From an uncultured Collinsella sp. (lineage in GTDB: Bacteria > Actinomycetota > Coriobacteriia > Coriobacteriales > Coriobacteriaceae), in assembly GCA_900757705.1 (NCBI GenBank), contig CAAEOW010000108.1:1-41426 (forward strand): a stretch of DNA of 41,426 bases, written 5' to 3'. Under the pieces are notes generated by a model. That model was not told where the DNA came from. It made no database searches and worked only from the letters and a program-made list of their open reading frames with translations. This document shows positions 31,946-41,246 of the stretch, piece by piece; the first letter of the stretch is position 1; every line of letters starts with the position of its first letter. The position numbers and the translations under genes are program-made.

Positions 31946-32663
31946 GGGGAAGGTCCTCTCCCTCGGCCATGCGGCCAAGCAGAATCGCGGTTACGGGACG
32001 CAGGTCCTCGGGCACCGTCACCTTAAGGTTATCGCGCGGGCTCTGGACACAGCGGACGCGCCCGCCCATGCGCTCGACCAGCGAAGAATCGTCGGTCCCG
32101 ATAAAGCCCTCGGCGATAGCTGCGGTGTGGGCGCGCTTCATGGCGTCGACGCTAAAGATCTGCGGCGTCTGCGCGGCCCAATAGAGCTCGCGCGGCGGCG
32201 TCTCGACGATATTGTCGCCGTCGACAATCTTGAGCGTGTCGATCGCGGGCTGACCGCACACGACACCGTCGAGGGCGCGGTCGCTCACGAGCACGTCGAT
32301 CGCATGATCGATGGCCTCGGTCGTGATGAGCGGACGGGCGCCGTCGTGGATGGCGACATATTCGAAACCCGCCGGTACCGCATGCACGCCGGCACGGGTG
32401 GAGTCCTGGCGGGTATCGCCGGCATCGGCGAAGCTGATGGGCGTGTCATAGTCAAACGGGTCGATGGCCAGGCGGCGCATCTCGGCACGGCGCTCGGCAG
32501 GGCACACCACCACGATGTGGCCGACCTTGTCGCTACGATCGAACGCGCGGATGGACCAGCTCATGAGCGGACGACCCGCCACGTTAACGAGCTGCTTGCC
32601 GCCGGGATTTCCAAAGCGCTGGCCGCTGCCGCCGGCAACGACCACGGCGCATACGGGCGCCAT
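31935..32663 (-). CDS. ispD: 2-C-methyl-D-erythritol 4-phosphate cytidylyltransferase
   Basis: A 242-residue nucleotidyltransferase transferring CMP from CTP to MEP. VVVAGGSGQRFG and GGKQL form the nucleotide loop; IHDGARPLI and AAQTPQIF are conserved. The ATG shares one base with the disA stop codon (ATGA-type overlap) and the 3' end overlaps ispF. It is the step two before IspF in the same pathway; the intermediate kinase IspE is not in this window. Confidence 0.95.
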   Translation of the reverse strand: MAPVCAVVVAGGSGQRFGNPGGKQLVNVAGRPLMSWSIRAFDRSDKVGHIVVVCPAERRAEMRRLAIDPFDYDTPISFADAGDTRQDSTRAGVHAVPAGFEYVAIHDGARPLITTEAIDHAIDVLVSDRALDGVVCGQPAIDTLKIVDGDNIVETPPRELYWAAQTPQIFSVDAMKRAHTAAIAEGFIGTDDSSLVERMGGRVRCVQSPRDNLKVTVPEDLRPVTAILLGRMAEGEDLPHVQ

Positions 32664-33730
32664 TATGCGTTCCCCTGTTTGGTGCCCTTCATGCGGTACA
32701 GCGAGTCCGCAAGAATGGCAGGGTTGTTGACGCCAAAGTCGCCCAGGCGCTCCGGATCCTCGCTAATGTCGTCCATGAGCTCCTGCAACGAGCCGTACTC
32801 GTCGACGATCTTCTCGGCCACGCCGTCGCGCACGACGGACACGCGCGAAAGCGTGCGCAGGCCCAGTGGCGTCATGACGGAGTCCTCGTCCAGGTCGTCG
32901 TAACCCAGAACCGCCGCCACATGCTGTGGGTCGGACAGGTCCTTAGGTGTCATACGGCTTAGGTTGGCGCGAATCTTCTCGGCATTAGCCTCGGAAGAAT
33001 CACTTGCGTAGTCGCGGATCATCAGGTCATACTCGGTATCCATGCTGGAGCCCGCGAGCTGCTCGAGCTGCATCTGCACGAGCTTGCCCTGGTTGCCCAA
33101 CTTGACGATGCAATCCTTAAGCTCAGTCTTTGCCTGCTGCATGATCTCGAAGCTCGAGAAAATACCGGTAATGTCGGCGAGCGTAACGTAGTCGTCGAGC
33201 TCGAGGGCCGTCAGACGCAGCAGGGAGCGGTCGAGCGACTGACGGGTAGTCTGGAGCGTGGCGACGAGCTGGTTGACCGAGCTCATGATGGTGGTGACGG
33301 GCTGGATCTCGTAGCTCTTGCCGTGAACGTACACGTTGACGACGGCACGACGGGCCGAGACCGAGATCACAATGGCATCGGTGAGCACCGACATGCGAGC
33401 GGCGGTGCGATGACGCATGCCCGTCTCGCTCGTGGCAAGCGAGGGATCGGGATTGAGATGGAAGTTGGCGCGCAGGATCTGGGTGAGGTCGCCGTCGATG
33501 ACGATGGCGCCGTCCATCTTGGAGAGCTCGAACAGACGGTTCGAGGTGAACGAAATGTTGAGCGGGAAGCCGTCGTTACCGGCAGCGAGCACGTTTTCGG
33601 TGTCGCCAACGCAGATAAGGGCGCCCAGGTGACCGGCGATGATCATGTCGAGGGCAGTGCGGATCGGCTGACCAGGTGCCGTCAGACGGATGGCCTGTTC
33701 CATACGCTTTTGCAGCTCGTTCTTATCCAA
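32663..33730 (-). CDS. disA: DNA integrity scanning diadenylate cyclase DisA
   Basis: A 355-residue protein that makes cyclic di-AMP while scanning DNA for branched intermediates. The DAC domain has the catalytic DGA at 73-75 (KMDGAIVIDGD) and RHRTA at 106-110. A helical linker and a C-terminal helix-hairpin-helix DNA-binding domain (LGLRTLSRVSVVRDGVAEKIVDEYGS) follow. All key residues are present. It heads the operon disA-ispD-ispF-cysS-rlmB-yacP, overlapping ispD by one base; disA-ispD-ispF neighbourhood is also found in Bacillus and Actinobacteria. Confidence 0.95.
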   Translation of the reverse strand: MDKNELQKRMEQAIRLTAPGQPIRTALDMIIAGHLGALICVGDTENVLAAGNDGFPLNISFTSNRLFELSKMDGAIVIDGDLTQILRANFHLNPDPSLATSETGMRHRTAARMSVLTDAIVISVSARRAVVNVYVHGKSYEIQPVTTIMSSVNQLVATLQTTRQSLDRSLLRLTALELDDYVTLADITGIFSSFEIMQQAKTELKDCIVKLGNQGKLVQMQLEQLAGSSMDTEYDLMIRDYASDSSEANAEKIRANLSRMTPKDLSDPQHVAAVLGYDDLDEDSVMTPLGLRTLSRVSVVRDGVAEKIVDEYGSLQELMDDISEDPERLGDFGVNNPAILADSLYRMKGTKQGNA

Positions 33731-33898
33731 GGCATCGCTCCCATCGTATACGCTCCATAAACGCTAAATAGTTTCTCACGGTTTGTCCCTGCGGCGCTTG
33801 CGAAATCCGATGCTTACAGAATGAGCGAACACAGCTTAGGTAGCTCATTTGGGACGGGGCTCCTTTGACTGCTCATGTGGTAGCATCGGGTCTCATAT

Positions 33899-33952
33899 AA
33901 AATGAGGGAGTAGTCGCGTAATCGGGCCCGCCCGCAGAGAGGGAGCCAGACT
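33899..33952 (+). promoter_or_regulatory. Possible manganese-responsive leader of mntP
   Basis: The mntP 5' leader carries AATGAGGGAGTAGTCGCG. The GGGAGTAG block resembles the conserved start of the yybP-ykoY manganese riboswitch, which often precedes mntP. The second conserved strand and a full four-way layout were not found, so this may be chance or a reduced element. Confidence 0.25.
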
Positions 33953-34531
33953 ATGGGACTCGCAGAGCTCGTACTGCTCGCCGTTGGCCTTTCGATGGAT
34001 GCCTTTGCCGTATCCATCTGCAAGGGCCTTGGCATAAAGAAGATCAACCTTAAAGTCGCCGTGGTGCTCGGCCTGTTCTTTGGCGGCTTTCAGGCCGGCA
34101 TGCCCGTAATCGGATGGGCGCTCGGCAGTCAATTCATGGGCATCATCGGACCCATCGACCATTGGATCGCCTTTATCCTTTTGGCCTTCATCGGCAGCAA
34201 AATGCTGTGGGAAGCCTTTACCGATGACGAGGATGAAGGCGACGGCAAGGATGCCGAAAAGATTGACCTGGGCGAGTACCTGATCCTCGCCATCGCCACC
34301 TCAATCGACGCCCTAGCCGTAGGCATCTCATTTGCGGCGCTCTCAGTCGACATCATGCCCGCCGTGTCGCTCATCGGCATCACGACCTTTATCTTCTCCG
34401 TCGCCGGCGTAGCGATCGGCCACACCTTTGGCGCGCGCTACGAAAAGCCCGCCACCATCGTGGGTGGCGTCGTGCTCATCCTCATCGGGCTTAAGATCTT
34501 GCTTGAGCATCTGGGGATTTTGGCGCTGTAA
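33953..34531 (+). CDS. mntP: Manganese efflux pump MntP
   Basis: A 192-residue membrane protein with six helices built as two repeats of three. The Asp residues expected for Mn(II) transport lie in LSMDAFAVSICKG and TSIDALAVGISFAA. An acidic cytosolic loop (DDEDEGDGKDAEK) separates the repeats. It exports excess Mn(II). GAGGGAGCC precedes the ATG. It is divergent from the disA operon. Confidence 0.93.
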   Translation: MGLAELVLLAVGLSMDAFAVSICKGLGIKKINLKVAVVLGLFFGGFQAGMPVIGWALGSQFMGIIGPIDHWIAFILLAFIGSKMLWEAFTDDEDEGDGKDAEKIDLGEYLILAIATSIDALAVGISFAALSVDIMPAVSLIGITTFIFSVAGVAIGHTFGARYEKPATIVGGVVLILIGLKILLEHLGILAL

Positions 34532-34567
34532 CGCCAAACACAATCGCTCAAAACTCAACGCCAGTAC

Positions 34568-34601
34568 AAGGCCTCATGCAAAGTTTTGCATGAGGCCTTT
34601 T
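34568..34601 (+). terminator. Terminator between mntP and hipB
   Basis: AAGGCCTCATGCAAA and TTTGCATGAGGCCTT form a perfect stem around GTT, followed by TT. The core ATGCAAA-GTT-TTGCAT resembles the arms of the adjacent hipBA operator. Confidence 0.85.
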
Positions 34602-34604
34602 CGT

Positions 34605-34643
34605 GCAGACTTTTGCATGTCATACTGATATGCAAAAGTCTGC
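34605..34643 (+). promoter_or_regulatory. Inverted-repeat operator of hipBA
   Basis: Perfect 14-bp arms GCAGACTTTTGCAT (34605-34618) and ATGCAAAAGTCTGC (34630-34643) with an 11-bp centre, ending 15 bp before the hipB start. HipB-type antitoxins repress their own operon by binding such repeats. Confidence 0.75.
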
Positions 34644-34658
34644 ATGTTGGAGATCGCC

Positions 34659-35090
34659 ATGGATACCCTTCCCATCACCACACCACGCCAAGCTGGCATC
34701 TATGTGCGTCAGGCACGCGAGTCGCAGGAAATCACCCGTGCGGCCCTCGCTAAAAAAGCCGGCGTTTCGGAGCGCCTGCTCGCATCGCTCGAGCTAGGAG
34801 ACGCCACGGGTATTCGGCTCGACAAGTTACTGACCGTCTTTAACGCACTCGACATAGGTCTCTTTGCGCAAAGCGATAACGACTCCATCGCATCGCCCTC
34901 CGAACATCCGACGACGATAGCGGACCTCCCTATCGCGAACTCGAATGCCCTGCCAAAGCCAAGCGTAGGCAGACGACCCGCCCGACAAGGAACGCCATCT
35001 TCCTATGGTGCCCTGCTGGCCCAAATCGCAGCCGAGCAAGGCCTTTCCGACACTTCAGACCTCTCCTTTGGCTGTAAGGTTGTGAAATAA
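34659..35090 (+). CDS. hipB: HipB-like antitoxin, helix-turn-helix protein
   Basis: A 143-residue protein. Residues about 9-68 are an XRE-type helix-turn-helix (AGIYVRQARESQEITRAALAKKAGVSERLLASLE); the remaining ~75 residues are a low-complexity tail ending in LSFGCKVVK. It should neutralise HipA and repress the operon. The ATG at 34659 has TTGGAG 7 nt upstream; an ATG at 34644 overlaps the operator. The hipA ATG follows directly after its stop codon. It is longer than E. coli HipB (88 residues). Confidence 0.8.
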   Translation: MDTLPITTPRQAGIYVRQARESQEITRAALAKKAGVSERLLASLELGDATGIRLDKLLTVFNALDIGLFAQSDNDSIASPSEHPTTIADLPIANSNALPKPSVGRRPARQGTPSSYGALLAQIAAEQGLSDTSDLSFGCKVVK

Positions 35091-36395
35091 ATGGCAGAGA
35101 TGGAGCTTGCGACCCTCATTTGTGGCGAAATCGCAGGCACTCTCCGGCAAGACGAGCATGGACTCTGCAGCTTTGTATACGCCCCAACCTATCGCGGAGC
35201 ACCACTATCGCTTACAATGCCGCTTTCCAATCGCACGTATGGCCATAACATCGTCCGCCCGTTCCTATTTGGCCTTTTGCCCGACAGCCAAGAGCAGCGT
35301 CGCGCTATTGCCACCGAGCATGACGTTGCATCCAACAACCCCGTCGCCCTCTTGTGCCATATCGGTCTTGACTGCGCGGGGGCCGTTCAGTTTTGTCGAA
35401 CCGATCAATTAGGCGCCGCCCGCGGCAGGGTCTCGGCATACCGCCCGCTTACCAATTCTCAAATCGCTCACAAGCTCAAAGCAATTCGCGATGACGAAAG
35501 AGAGACATGGATGGGCTCCAACGAAGGCTGGTCCCTGGGCGGCAACCAAGGCAAATTTGCACTAGCTTGGCATGATGGCCAATGGTGCGAATGTCTAGGG
35601 TCATCCCCCACTACCCATATCTTCAAAAATGGTGTCGTTGGGTTCAAACATCAGGCCTTAAACGAATTCGTCTGCATGAAAACGGCTCGGCGTGTTGGCA
35701 TTCCAACTGCCAACGTCTCCTATTGCACATTTGAAGACGAAGCCGCGCTCGTCGTTGAACGGTACGACAGAATTGTCAATAGCAGCGGAAATATCGAAAG
35801 GCTGCATCAGGAGGACTTTTGCCAGGCGCTCGGTGTATTGCCAAGCCAGAAATACACCGCCGACGGAGGACCAACCACACGAGACATCCAAGAACGACTG
35901 ATTAACACAGTCCCCCACCACATGAATCTTGTGCTTTTTACCTATATGTTGTTCTATAACGCCATTATCGGAGCGCCTGACGCACACGCTAAAAACTACT
36001 CGCTCATCCTAGGCAAAGGCACAAACGCAGCGCTCGCACCCATGTACGATGTCGCATCGGGCTTGGCGTACGAGCGTATGCGCCGCCGGGCGCGCCTTGC
36101 CATGAGCGTCGGCGGCGAAAATCGAGTGGGGCGCATCGGTCCAGGCGCTATCCGCCGATACCACGGTATGGGCGACCCCGCGCTGGAGGCGGCGCTCACC
36201 GATGCCGGGCTATCCGAGAAGTTTTGCTTTGCGACCATGATGGACCTCGCCTACGAGGTGCCCATTTGCATGGAAGAGATCATGGACGAATACGCCGACC
36301 TGCCCGGCATGGCGGACCTGCGCGAGCACATGCTCGGCCCCGTCCGCGAAAACTGCCAGCGCACCCTCGACCTCATCAAGGCGGATATGGGCTAG
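35091..36395 (+). CDS. hipA: HipA-type serine/threonine kinase toxin
   Basis: A 434-residue kinase close to E. coli HipA in length (440). The N-domain begins with a beta-rich stretch and NRTYGHNIVRPFLFGLLPDSQEQR. The kinase core has the phosphate-binding GNQGKFALAW, the catalytic loop IIGAPDAHAKNYSLI with Asp, His and Asn, and the metal-binding YDVASGL. HipA phosphorylates glutamyl-tRNA synthetase and related targets, halting growth. All catalytic residues appear intact. No strong ribosome site precedes it; translation probably couples to hipB, which ends at the preceding base. Confidence 0.9.
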   Translation: MAEMELATLICGEIAGTLRQDEHGLCSFVYAPTYRGAPLSLTMPLSNRTYGHNIVRPFLFGLLPDSQEQRRAIATEHDVASNNPVALLCHIGLDCAGAVQFCRTDQLGAARGRVSAYRPLTNSQIAHKLKAIRDDERETWMGSNEGWSLGGNQGKFALAWHDGQWCECLGSSPTTHIFKNGVVGFKHQALNEFVCMKTARRVGIPTANVSYCTFEDEAALVVERYDRIVNSSGNIERLHQEDFCQALGVLPSQKYTADGGPTTRDIQERLINTVPHHMNLVLFTYMLFYNAIIGAPDAHAKNYSLILGKGTNAALAPMYDVASGLAYERMRRRARLAMSVGGENRVGRIGPGAIRRYHGMGDPALEAALTDAGLSEKFCFATMMDLAYEVPICMEEIMDEYADLPGMADLREHMLGPVRENCQRTLDLIKADMG

Positions 36396-36427
36396 ACGCC
36401 AATCAATTTCCCATTTCTTAAAAGAAG

Positions 36428-36516
36428 AGAGGGGACACCTGTCGCAAAAGACCGGGTACTCCCTCTCGTAATGTCATTTGCAATCCGCTAGCACGTGGCT
36501 CGGACTGCTGCTAGCG
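36428..36516. terminator. Two hairpins between convergent hipA and pepD
   Basis: GAGAGGG/CCCTCTC (36428-36434 and 36462-36468) and CGCTAGCA/TGCTAGCG (36486-36493 and 36509-36516). Neither has a long T-run; they may end or protect the two converging transcripts. Confidence 0.4.
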
Positions 36517-36522
36517 CAACCT

Positions 36523-37980
36523 TTACGCGGCGAGGCGCTTGAGCACGTCGATGAGCAGCTCGTAGAAGCGCTCGGCAGAAGCGAGCTCCATGCTCTCGTC
36601 CGGGGTGTGGACATCGGAGAGCGTCGGGCCCACGGCGATGGCGTCCAGGCCGTGCAGGGCCTCGGCAAACAGGCCGCACTCAAGGCCGGCGTGAATGGAC
36701 TCGATGCGCAACTCGGAGCCAAAGAGCTCGCGATAGCTCTCGACAAAGACGTCGCGGACCGGCGAATGCTCGGCATAGCTCCAACCGGGATACTCGAACT
36801 CAAACTTGGCGTCGAAGCCCAGGACATCGGCAAGCGTCTGCAAACGATCCTTGAACTCGTTCTGCAGCGAGGTGATCGAGGAGCGCGGGGACAGCATGAT
36901 CTTGACCTCGTCGTCAGAGGTGGCAACCACACCGATGTTGGAGGAAACCTCGACGGAGCCGTCGGTGGCGACGTTGCGGCGAATCACGCCGTTAGGGGCA
37001 AGACGCAGGGCGCGGATGAGGGCAAGCGCGGACTTCTGGTCCATGGCCTCGACCTCGGCGTCGTCGGCAATCTCGACGGTGCAGGTAAAGCCGGGGTCGA
37101 AGACCTCGAGCTCGGCAGTGACGTCGGCGATGATGTCCTTTGCGATCTGGGCCGCGGCCTCGGCGGCAGCGTGGTCGGCATAGACCAGAACAGCCTTGCA
37201 CTCACGGTTGATGGCGTTGTCCTTGGTGCCGCCGTTAAAGCTCACGATGGCGGGCTCGCCGGCAACCATCAGGCGGTCGATGATGCGGGCCATGATGAGG
37301 TTGCCGTTGCCGCGCTCCAGGTGGATATCGCTGCCGGAGTGGCCGCCCAGCAGGCCGGAGATGTCGAGCGTGAGGGTGCTACCGGTCTTGTGCTCGCGCG
37401 CGATGGGGCAGGTGTAGGTAACGACGACGCCGCCGGCGCAGCTGACGGTGGCAACGCCCTCTTCCTCGGAGTCAAGGTTAATCATGGTGCGGGCGCTAAT
37501 CTGGGACTTGTCGAGCGTCTCGGCGCCGACCAGGCCAGTCTCCTCGTCGGTGGTGAATACGCACTCGAGGGCCGGATGGGCAATCGAATCGTCGTTGAGC
37601 ACGGTAAGCATAAGCGCGACGGCGATACCGTTGTCGGCGCCCAGGGTGGTGCCGTTAGCGGTGAGGACGCCGTCCTTGACGACCAGGTCGATACCATCGG
37701 TCGTAAAGTCGTGCTCAACGGAGCCCAACTTGTCGCACACCATATCGATGTGGCCCTGCAGCATCACGGTCGGGGCATTCTCGGCACCGGCAGATGCGGG
37801 CTTGCGAATGATGACGTTGTAGACCTCGTCCTGATACACATCGAGGCCGCGCTCCTTGGCAAACGCAACCAGGAAATCGCTGATGCCCTTCTCGTTGCCA
37901 GACCCACGGGGGATCGCGCTGACCTCCTCAAAGAAATGGAACAGCTGGGCGGGCTCGTAGCCGGTAATCTTGTAGTCCAT
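36523..37980 (-). CDS. pepD: Aminoacyl-histidine dipeptidase (PepD, M20 family)
   Basis: A 485-residue cytosolic metallopeptidase of the same length as E. coli PepD. Dinuclear zinc-site residues are visible: His77 and Asp79 (LQGHIDMV), Asp116 (LGADNG) and the Glu146/Glu147 pair (TTDEETG). LLGGHSGSDIHLERGNGN is the conserved dimerisation/active-site loop. It cleaves Xaa-His and other dipeptides. The ATG at 37980 follows AAGGAGG; the frame extends further upstream without a site. No operon partner. Confidence 0.93.
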   Translation of the reverse strand: MDYKITGYEPAQLFHFFEEVSAIPRGSGNEKGISDFLVAFAKERGLDVYQDEVYNVIIRKPASAGAENAPTVMLQGHIDMVCDKLGSVEHDFTTDGIDLVVKDGVLTANGTTLGADNGIAVALMLTVLNDDSIAHPALECVFTTDEETGLVGAETLDKSQISARTMINLDSEEEGVATVSCAGGVVVTYTCPIAREHKTGSTLTLDISGLLGGHSGSDIHLERGNGNLIMARIIDRLMVAGEPAIVSFNGGTKDNAINRECKAVLVYADHAAAEAAAQIAKDIIADVTAELEVFDPGFTCTVEIADDAEVEAMDQKSALALIRALRLAPNGVIRRNVATDGSVEVSSNIGVVATSDDEVKIMLSPRSSITSLQNEFKDRLQTLADVLGFDAKFEFEYPGWSYAEHSPVRDVFVESYRELFGSELRIESIHAGLECGLFAEALHGLDAIAVGPTLSDVHTPDESMELASAERFYELLIDVLKRLAA

Positions 37981-38252
37981 GGTGCCTCCTTGGCGCAACT
38001 GGTTAGACAGTAAGACATGCGTCTTGTATATTCCCAGACTTCGTTTGCATAAACCAGTCGAAAACGCCGAGCGTTCTCGCATCATCGGCTAACGGCGAGG
38101 ATACGCCACTTTATTAAGATAAAGCAGGTTAGACGGGCCGTGCCGAAGGGGCGTTGGACCCTTCAACCAACCTCAGCGCTTGATCAACGTTTATGCATAC
38201 GCCATTGGTATGTTTAATGAGATTTACTTTGAACGAAGGGGCCTTTTCAACA

Positions 38253-38280
38253 GAAAAAGGGCGCTCCTTTGGAACGCCCT
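38253..38280 (-). terminator. Intrinsic terminator of clpC
   Basis: AGGGCGCTCC (38258-38267) and GGAACGCCCT (38271-38280) pair around TTT; on the minus strand TTTTT follows. Confidence 0.85.
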
Positions 38281-38305
38281 CGTGGACACAAGGTTTTGTT
38301 ACGCC

Positions 38306-40948
38306 CTACAGCGCACCAGATCCGGCTTGCATCATACCGCCGGGACCCGAGGTCACGCCGCCGCTCACGGGCGCGGCGTTGCCGGTGTGCGGTGCCGCCG
38401 GGGCGGTATCGCCACCGAGCGTGCCCGCCGGACGCGGCGCTGGGATCTCGCCCGTGCCATGGCTAAAGACAAACTTGCCGTCGGCCACGTCGCACAGGAC
38501 GGTATCGCCCTCGCCCCACTCGCCGGCCAGCAGCTCCTCGGATAGCGGGTCCTCGATGAGCTTTTGAATAGCACGGCGCAGCGGACGCGCACCGTTGGTG
38601 AGGTCGGTGCCCTCGGCCACGATCTTGTCATAGGCCGCATCGGTGAGCTTGATGTTCATGCCGTTGGCAATCAGGCGCTGGCGCAGATCGTCCACCAGCA
38701 GGTGAGCGATCTTGGTCAGGTTCTCGCCCGAGAGCTTCTGGAACACCACGATGTCGTCGATGCGGTTGAGCAGCTCGGGGCGGAACAGGCGCTTGAGCTC
38801 GCCCATCGCGCGACCACGGATCTCACTCGACGTGAGACCCTGCTCGCCGGTGGTGCCAAAGCCAACGCTTGCATCCTGCGCAATCTCGCGGGCGCCCACA
38901 TTGGACGTCATGATGATCACGGTGTTGCGGAAGTCGACCGTCTTGCCCTGGCTATCGGTTAGACGACCCTCCTCCAGCACCTGCAGCAGGATGTTGAAGA
39001 TATCGGGGTGCGCCTTCTCGATCTCGTCGAACAGCACGACCGAGTACGGATGACGGCGCACGGCCTTGGTGAGCTGACCGCCCTCGTCGTGGCCGACATA
39101 ACCCGGAGGGCTACCGATGAGCTTGGAGACCTCGAACTCGCTACCGAACTCGGACATGTCGAAGCTGATGAGCGCGTCTTTGCTGCCAAAGAGATACTCG
39201 GCGAGCGTCTTGGCGAGCTCGGTCTTGCCCGTGCCGGTGGGACCCAGGAAGATAAAGCTGCCGCCGGGGCGACGCGGATCCTTGAGCGGCGAGCGGCTGC
39301 GGCGCACGGCCTTGGCAACTGCCTCGACAGCCTCATCCTGACCGATGATACGTGTCTTGAGCACGCTTTCGGCCTGCAGCAGGCGACGGCTCTCGCTCTC
39401 GGTAAGCGAGGACACCGGCACGCCCGAAGTCACGGACACGATATCGGCGATCTGACTCACGTCGATGGTGAGCGGGCTGGCGTCGAGCTCGGCCGTCCAG
39501 GCGGCCTTGGCCTCGGCGAGCTCGATCTCGGCGGCCTTCTGCTGCTCGGTGATCTCGGCGGCCTTGTTCATATCGTCGCTCTCGGTGGCCTCCTGCGCGG
39601 CGGCCTTGAGCTCCTCTATGCGATGCTCGGCCTCACGCACCGGCTCAGGTGCGCGATTCGCGGCGATGCGAGCGCGGGCACCGGCCTCGTCAATGAGGTC
39701 GATGGCCTTATCGGGCAGGAAGCGATCCTGGATATAGCGGTTGGAAAGGTTCGCGGCAGCCTCGATAGCACCCTGCGTGTAGCGCACGTGGTGGTGCTCC
39801 TCGTAGCGCGGCTTGAGCGCGGTCAGGATCTTGACCGTATCCTCGACGCTCGGCTCCTCGACATCGATGGTCTGGAAGCGGCGTTCAAAGGCCGGATCCT
39901 TAGTGAGGTACTTACGGAACTCCTCGGCCGTGGTGGCACCGATGATCTGGAAAGCGCCGCGTGCGAGCACGGGCTTGAGCATGGAGCTTGCATCGATGGA
40001 GCCCTCGGCGGAACCGGCACCGATGATGGTGTGCATCTCGTCGATAAACAAGATAACGTCGTCGGCTTCGGTCGCCTCCTGGATCACGTTCTTGAGGCGC
40101 TCCTCAAACTCACCGCGATACTTGGCGCCCGCGACAAGACCCGGCAGGTCAAGCGTCCAGATGTTCTGGTTCATAAGGTTCTCGGGCACGTTGCCGGCAG
40201 CGATCTGCTGCGCCAGGCCCTCGACGATGGCCGTCTTGCCCACACCGGGGTCACCCAAGATAAGCGGGTTGTTCTTGGTGCGGCGCGAAAGGATCTCCAT
40301 CATGCGCTGGACTTCCTTTTCGCGACCGATCACGGGGTCGAGCTCACCGTCGCGCGCTTTCTGCGTAAGGTTGGTGGCGAACTGCTTAAGCGTATCGGTG
40401 CCACTCCCCTTTTGCTGAGAGGCATCCGAGCCGCTAAAGAACGGCAGGCCCGCACCGGGACGCCCGGCACCGGCGCCGGCAAGCGGACGCTTCTTGTCCT
40501 GGTCCTTGGCGGTGAGTTTGTCGATAGCCTTTTTGATGGAGGCGGACGACACACCCAGGCGCATGAGGATGTCCATGGCCATGCCGTTGCCCTCTTCGAC
40601 GATGCCGATGAGCAGGTGCTCGGTCGACACATACGTCTGGTTGTTCTCGCGTGCCACGCGGAATGAACGCTCCATCACGCTAATGACAAGCGGCGTAAAG
40701 GCGAGCTTGGCCGCCTCGGTCTCCTCACTGGGCTCGGGAACCGTGGTCTGGACCTCTTTGAGAGTATCCATGATGTCATCGTAGGAGATGTCGAGCGAAC
40801 GCAGCGCCTCGGCGGCAATGCCCTCGTCCTCCTTGGCAAGCGCGAGCAGCAGGTGCTCGGTACCCACCTTATTTGAGTGTAGATCGAGCGCCTCTTGCTT
40901 GGCCATGGACATGACCTTGCGCGCGCGATCGGTAAAACGGTCTAACAT
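38306..40948 (-). CDS. clpC: ATP-dependent protease ATPase subunit ClpC
   Basis: An 880-residue AAA+ unfoldase. The N-domain (1-150) has the double Clp repeat; D1 carries GDPGVGKT and Walker [11 protein letters not shown]; the middle domain (about 410-470) is short, as in ClpC rather than ClpB; D2 carries GPTGTGKT and [12 protein letters not shown]. It ends in a ~45-residue Gly/Ala/Pro-rich tail not typical of ClpC. With ClpP it degrades damaged or tagged proteins. No ctsR or mcsAB lies upstream, so control differs from Bacillus. AGAGGAA precedes the ATG. Confidence 0.94.
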   Translation of the reverse strand: MLDRFTDRARKVMSMAKQEALDLHSNKVGTEHLLLALAKEDEGIAAEALRSLDISYDDIMDTLKEVQTTVPEPSEETEAAKLAFTPLVISVMERSFRVARENNQTYVSTEHLLIGIVEEGNGMAMDILMRLGVSSASIKKAIDKLTAKDQDKKRPLAGAGAGRPGAGLPFFSGSDASQQKGSGTDTLKQFATNLTQKARDGELDPVIGREKEVQRMMEILSRRTKNNPLILGDPGVGKTAIVEGLAQQIAAGNVPENLMNQNIWTLDLPGLVAGAKYRGEFEERLKNVIQEATEADDVILFIDEMHTIIGAGSAEGSIDASSMLKPVLARGAFQIIGATTAEEFRKYLTKDPAFERRFQTIDVEEPSVEDTVKILTALKPRYEEHHHVRYTQGAIEAAANLSNRYIQDRFLPDKAIDLIDEAGARARIAANRAPEPVREAEHRIEELKAAAQEATESDDMNKAAEITEQQKAAEIELAEAKAAWTAELDASPLTIDVSQIADIVSVTSGVPVSSLTESESRRLLQAESVLKTRIIGQDEAVEAVAKAVRRSRSPLKDPRRPGGSFIFLGPTGTGKTELAKTLAEYLFGSKDALISFDMSEFGSEFEVSKLIGSPPGYVGHDEGGQLTKAVRRHPYSVVLFDEIEKAHPDIFNILLQVLEEGRLTDSQGKTVDFRNTVIIMTSNVGAREIAQDASVGFGTTGEQGLTSSEIRGRAMGELKRLFRPELLNRIDDIVVFQKLSGENLTKIAHLLVDDLRQRLIANGMNIKLTDAAYDKIVAEGTDLTNGARPLRRAIQKLIEDPLSEELLAGEWGEGDTVLCDVADGKFVFSHGTGEIPAPRPAGTLGGDTAPAAPHTGNAAPVSGGVTSGPGGMMQAGSGAL

Positions 40949-40983
40949 GCTAGTTCCTCTTAGACGAGCTAGTTTTTCAAACG

Positions 40984-41011
40984 CAAAGCGCCGCCCCGCG
41001 GCAGCGCTTTG
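40984..41011 (-). promoter_or_regulatory. Hairpin in the clpC 5' leader
   Basis: CAAAGCGCCGCC (40984-40995) and GGCAGCGCTTTG (41000-41011) pair with one mismatch, about 36 nt before the clpC start. No T-run follows, so it is not an obvious terminator. It may stabilise or regulate the clpC message. Confidence 0.4.
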
Positions 41012-41122
41012 GTCTCTTTACCCATATGGAGTATATGTTAACCGTTGGGGCCTTTCCCACCCGTAGCCGCGCGACAACGTCTACAAAAAAGGAATCGCCA
41101 GGTGCGTCTGCATCGGCCCAAC

Positions 41123-41215
41123 GAGCGTGGATTTTCGGACACCCATTCCATGAACGTGGATAATCTCCCGTTTTGAGCCCGTAAACAAGCCAAAAACGGG
41201 AGATTATCCACGTCC
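41123..41215. repeat. Palindromic element W3 (GTGGATAATC family)
   Basis: Forward arms at 41123 and 41152 (29 bp apart) and a reverse arm at 41198, 46 bp after the second. The inner inverted repeat is perfect over 21 bp (41154-41174 and 41193-41213). It lies between the exporter 3' end and the clpC leader. Confidence 0.85.
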
Positions 41216-41246
41216 ATGTTTTGCGGATCAGTTTCATTTGCACCAA

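Noticed and set aside
36478..40666. Long plus-strand open frames (36478-38013 and 39008-40666)
   Set aside because: Antisense shadows of pepD and clpC.
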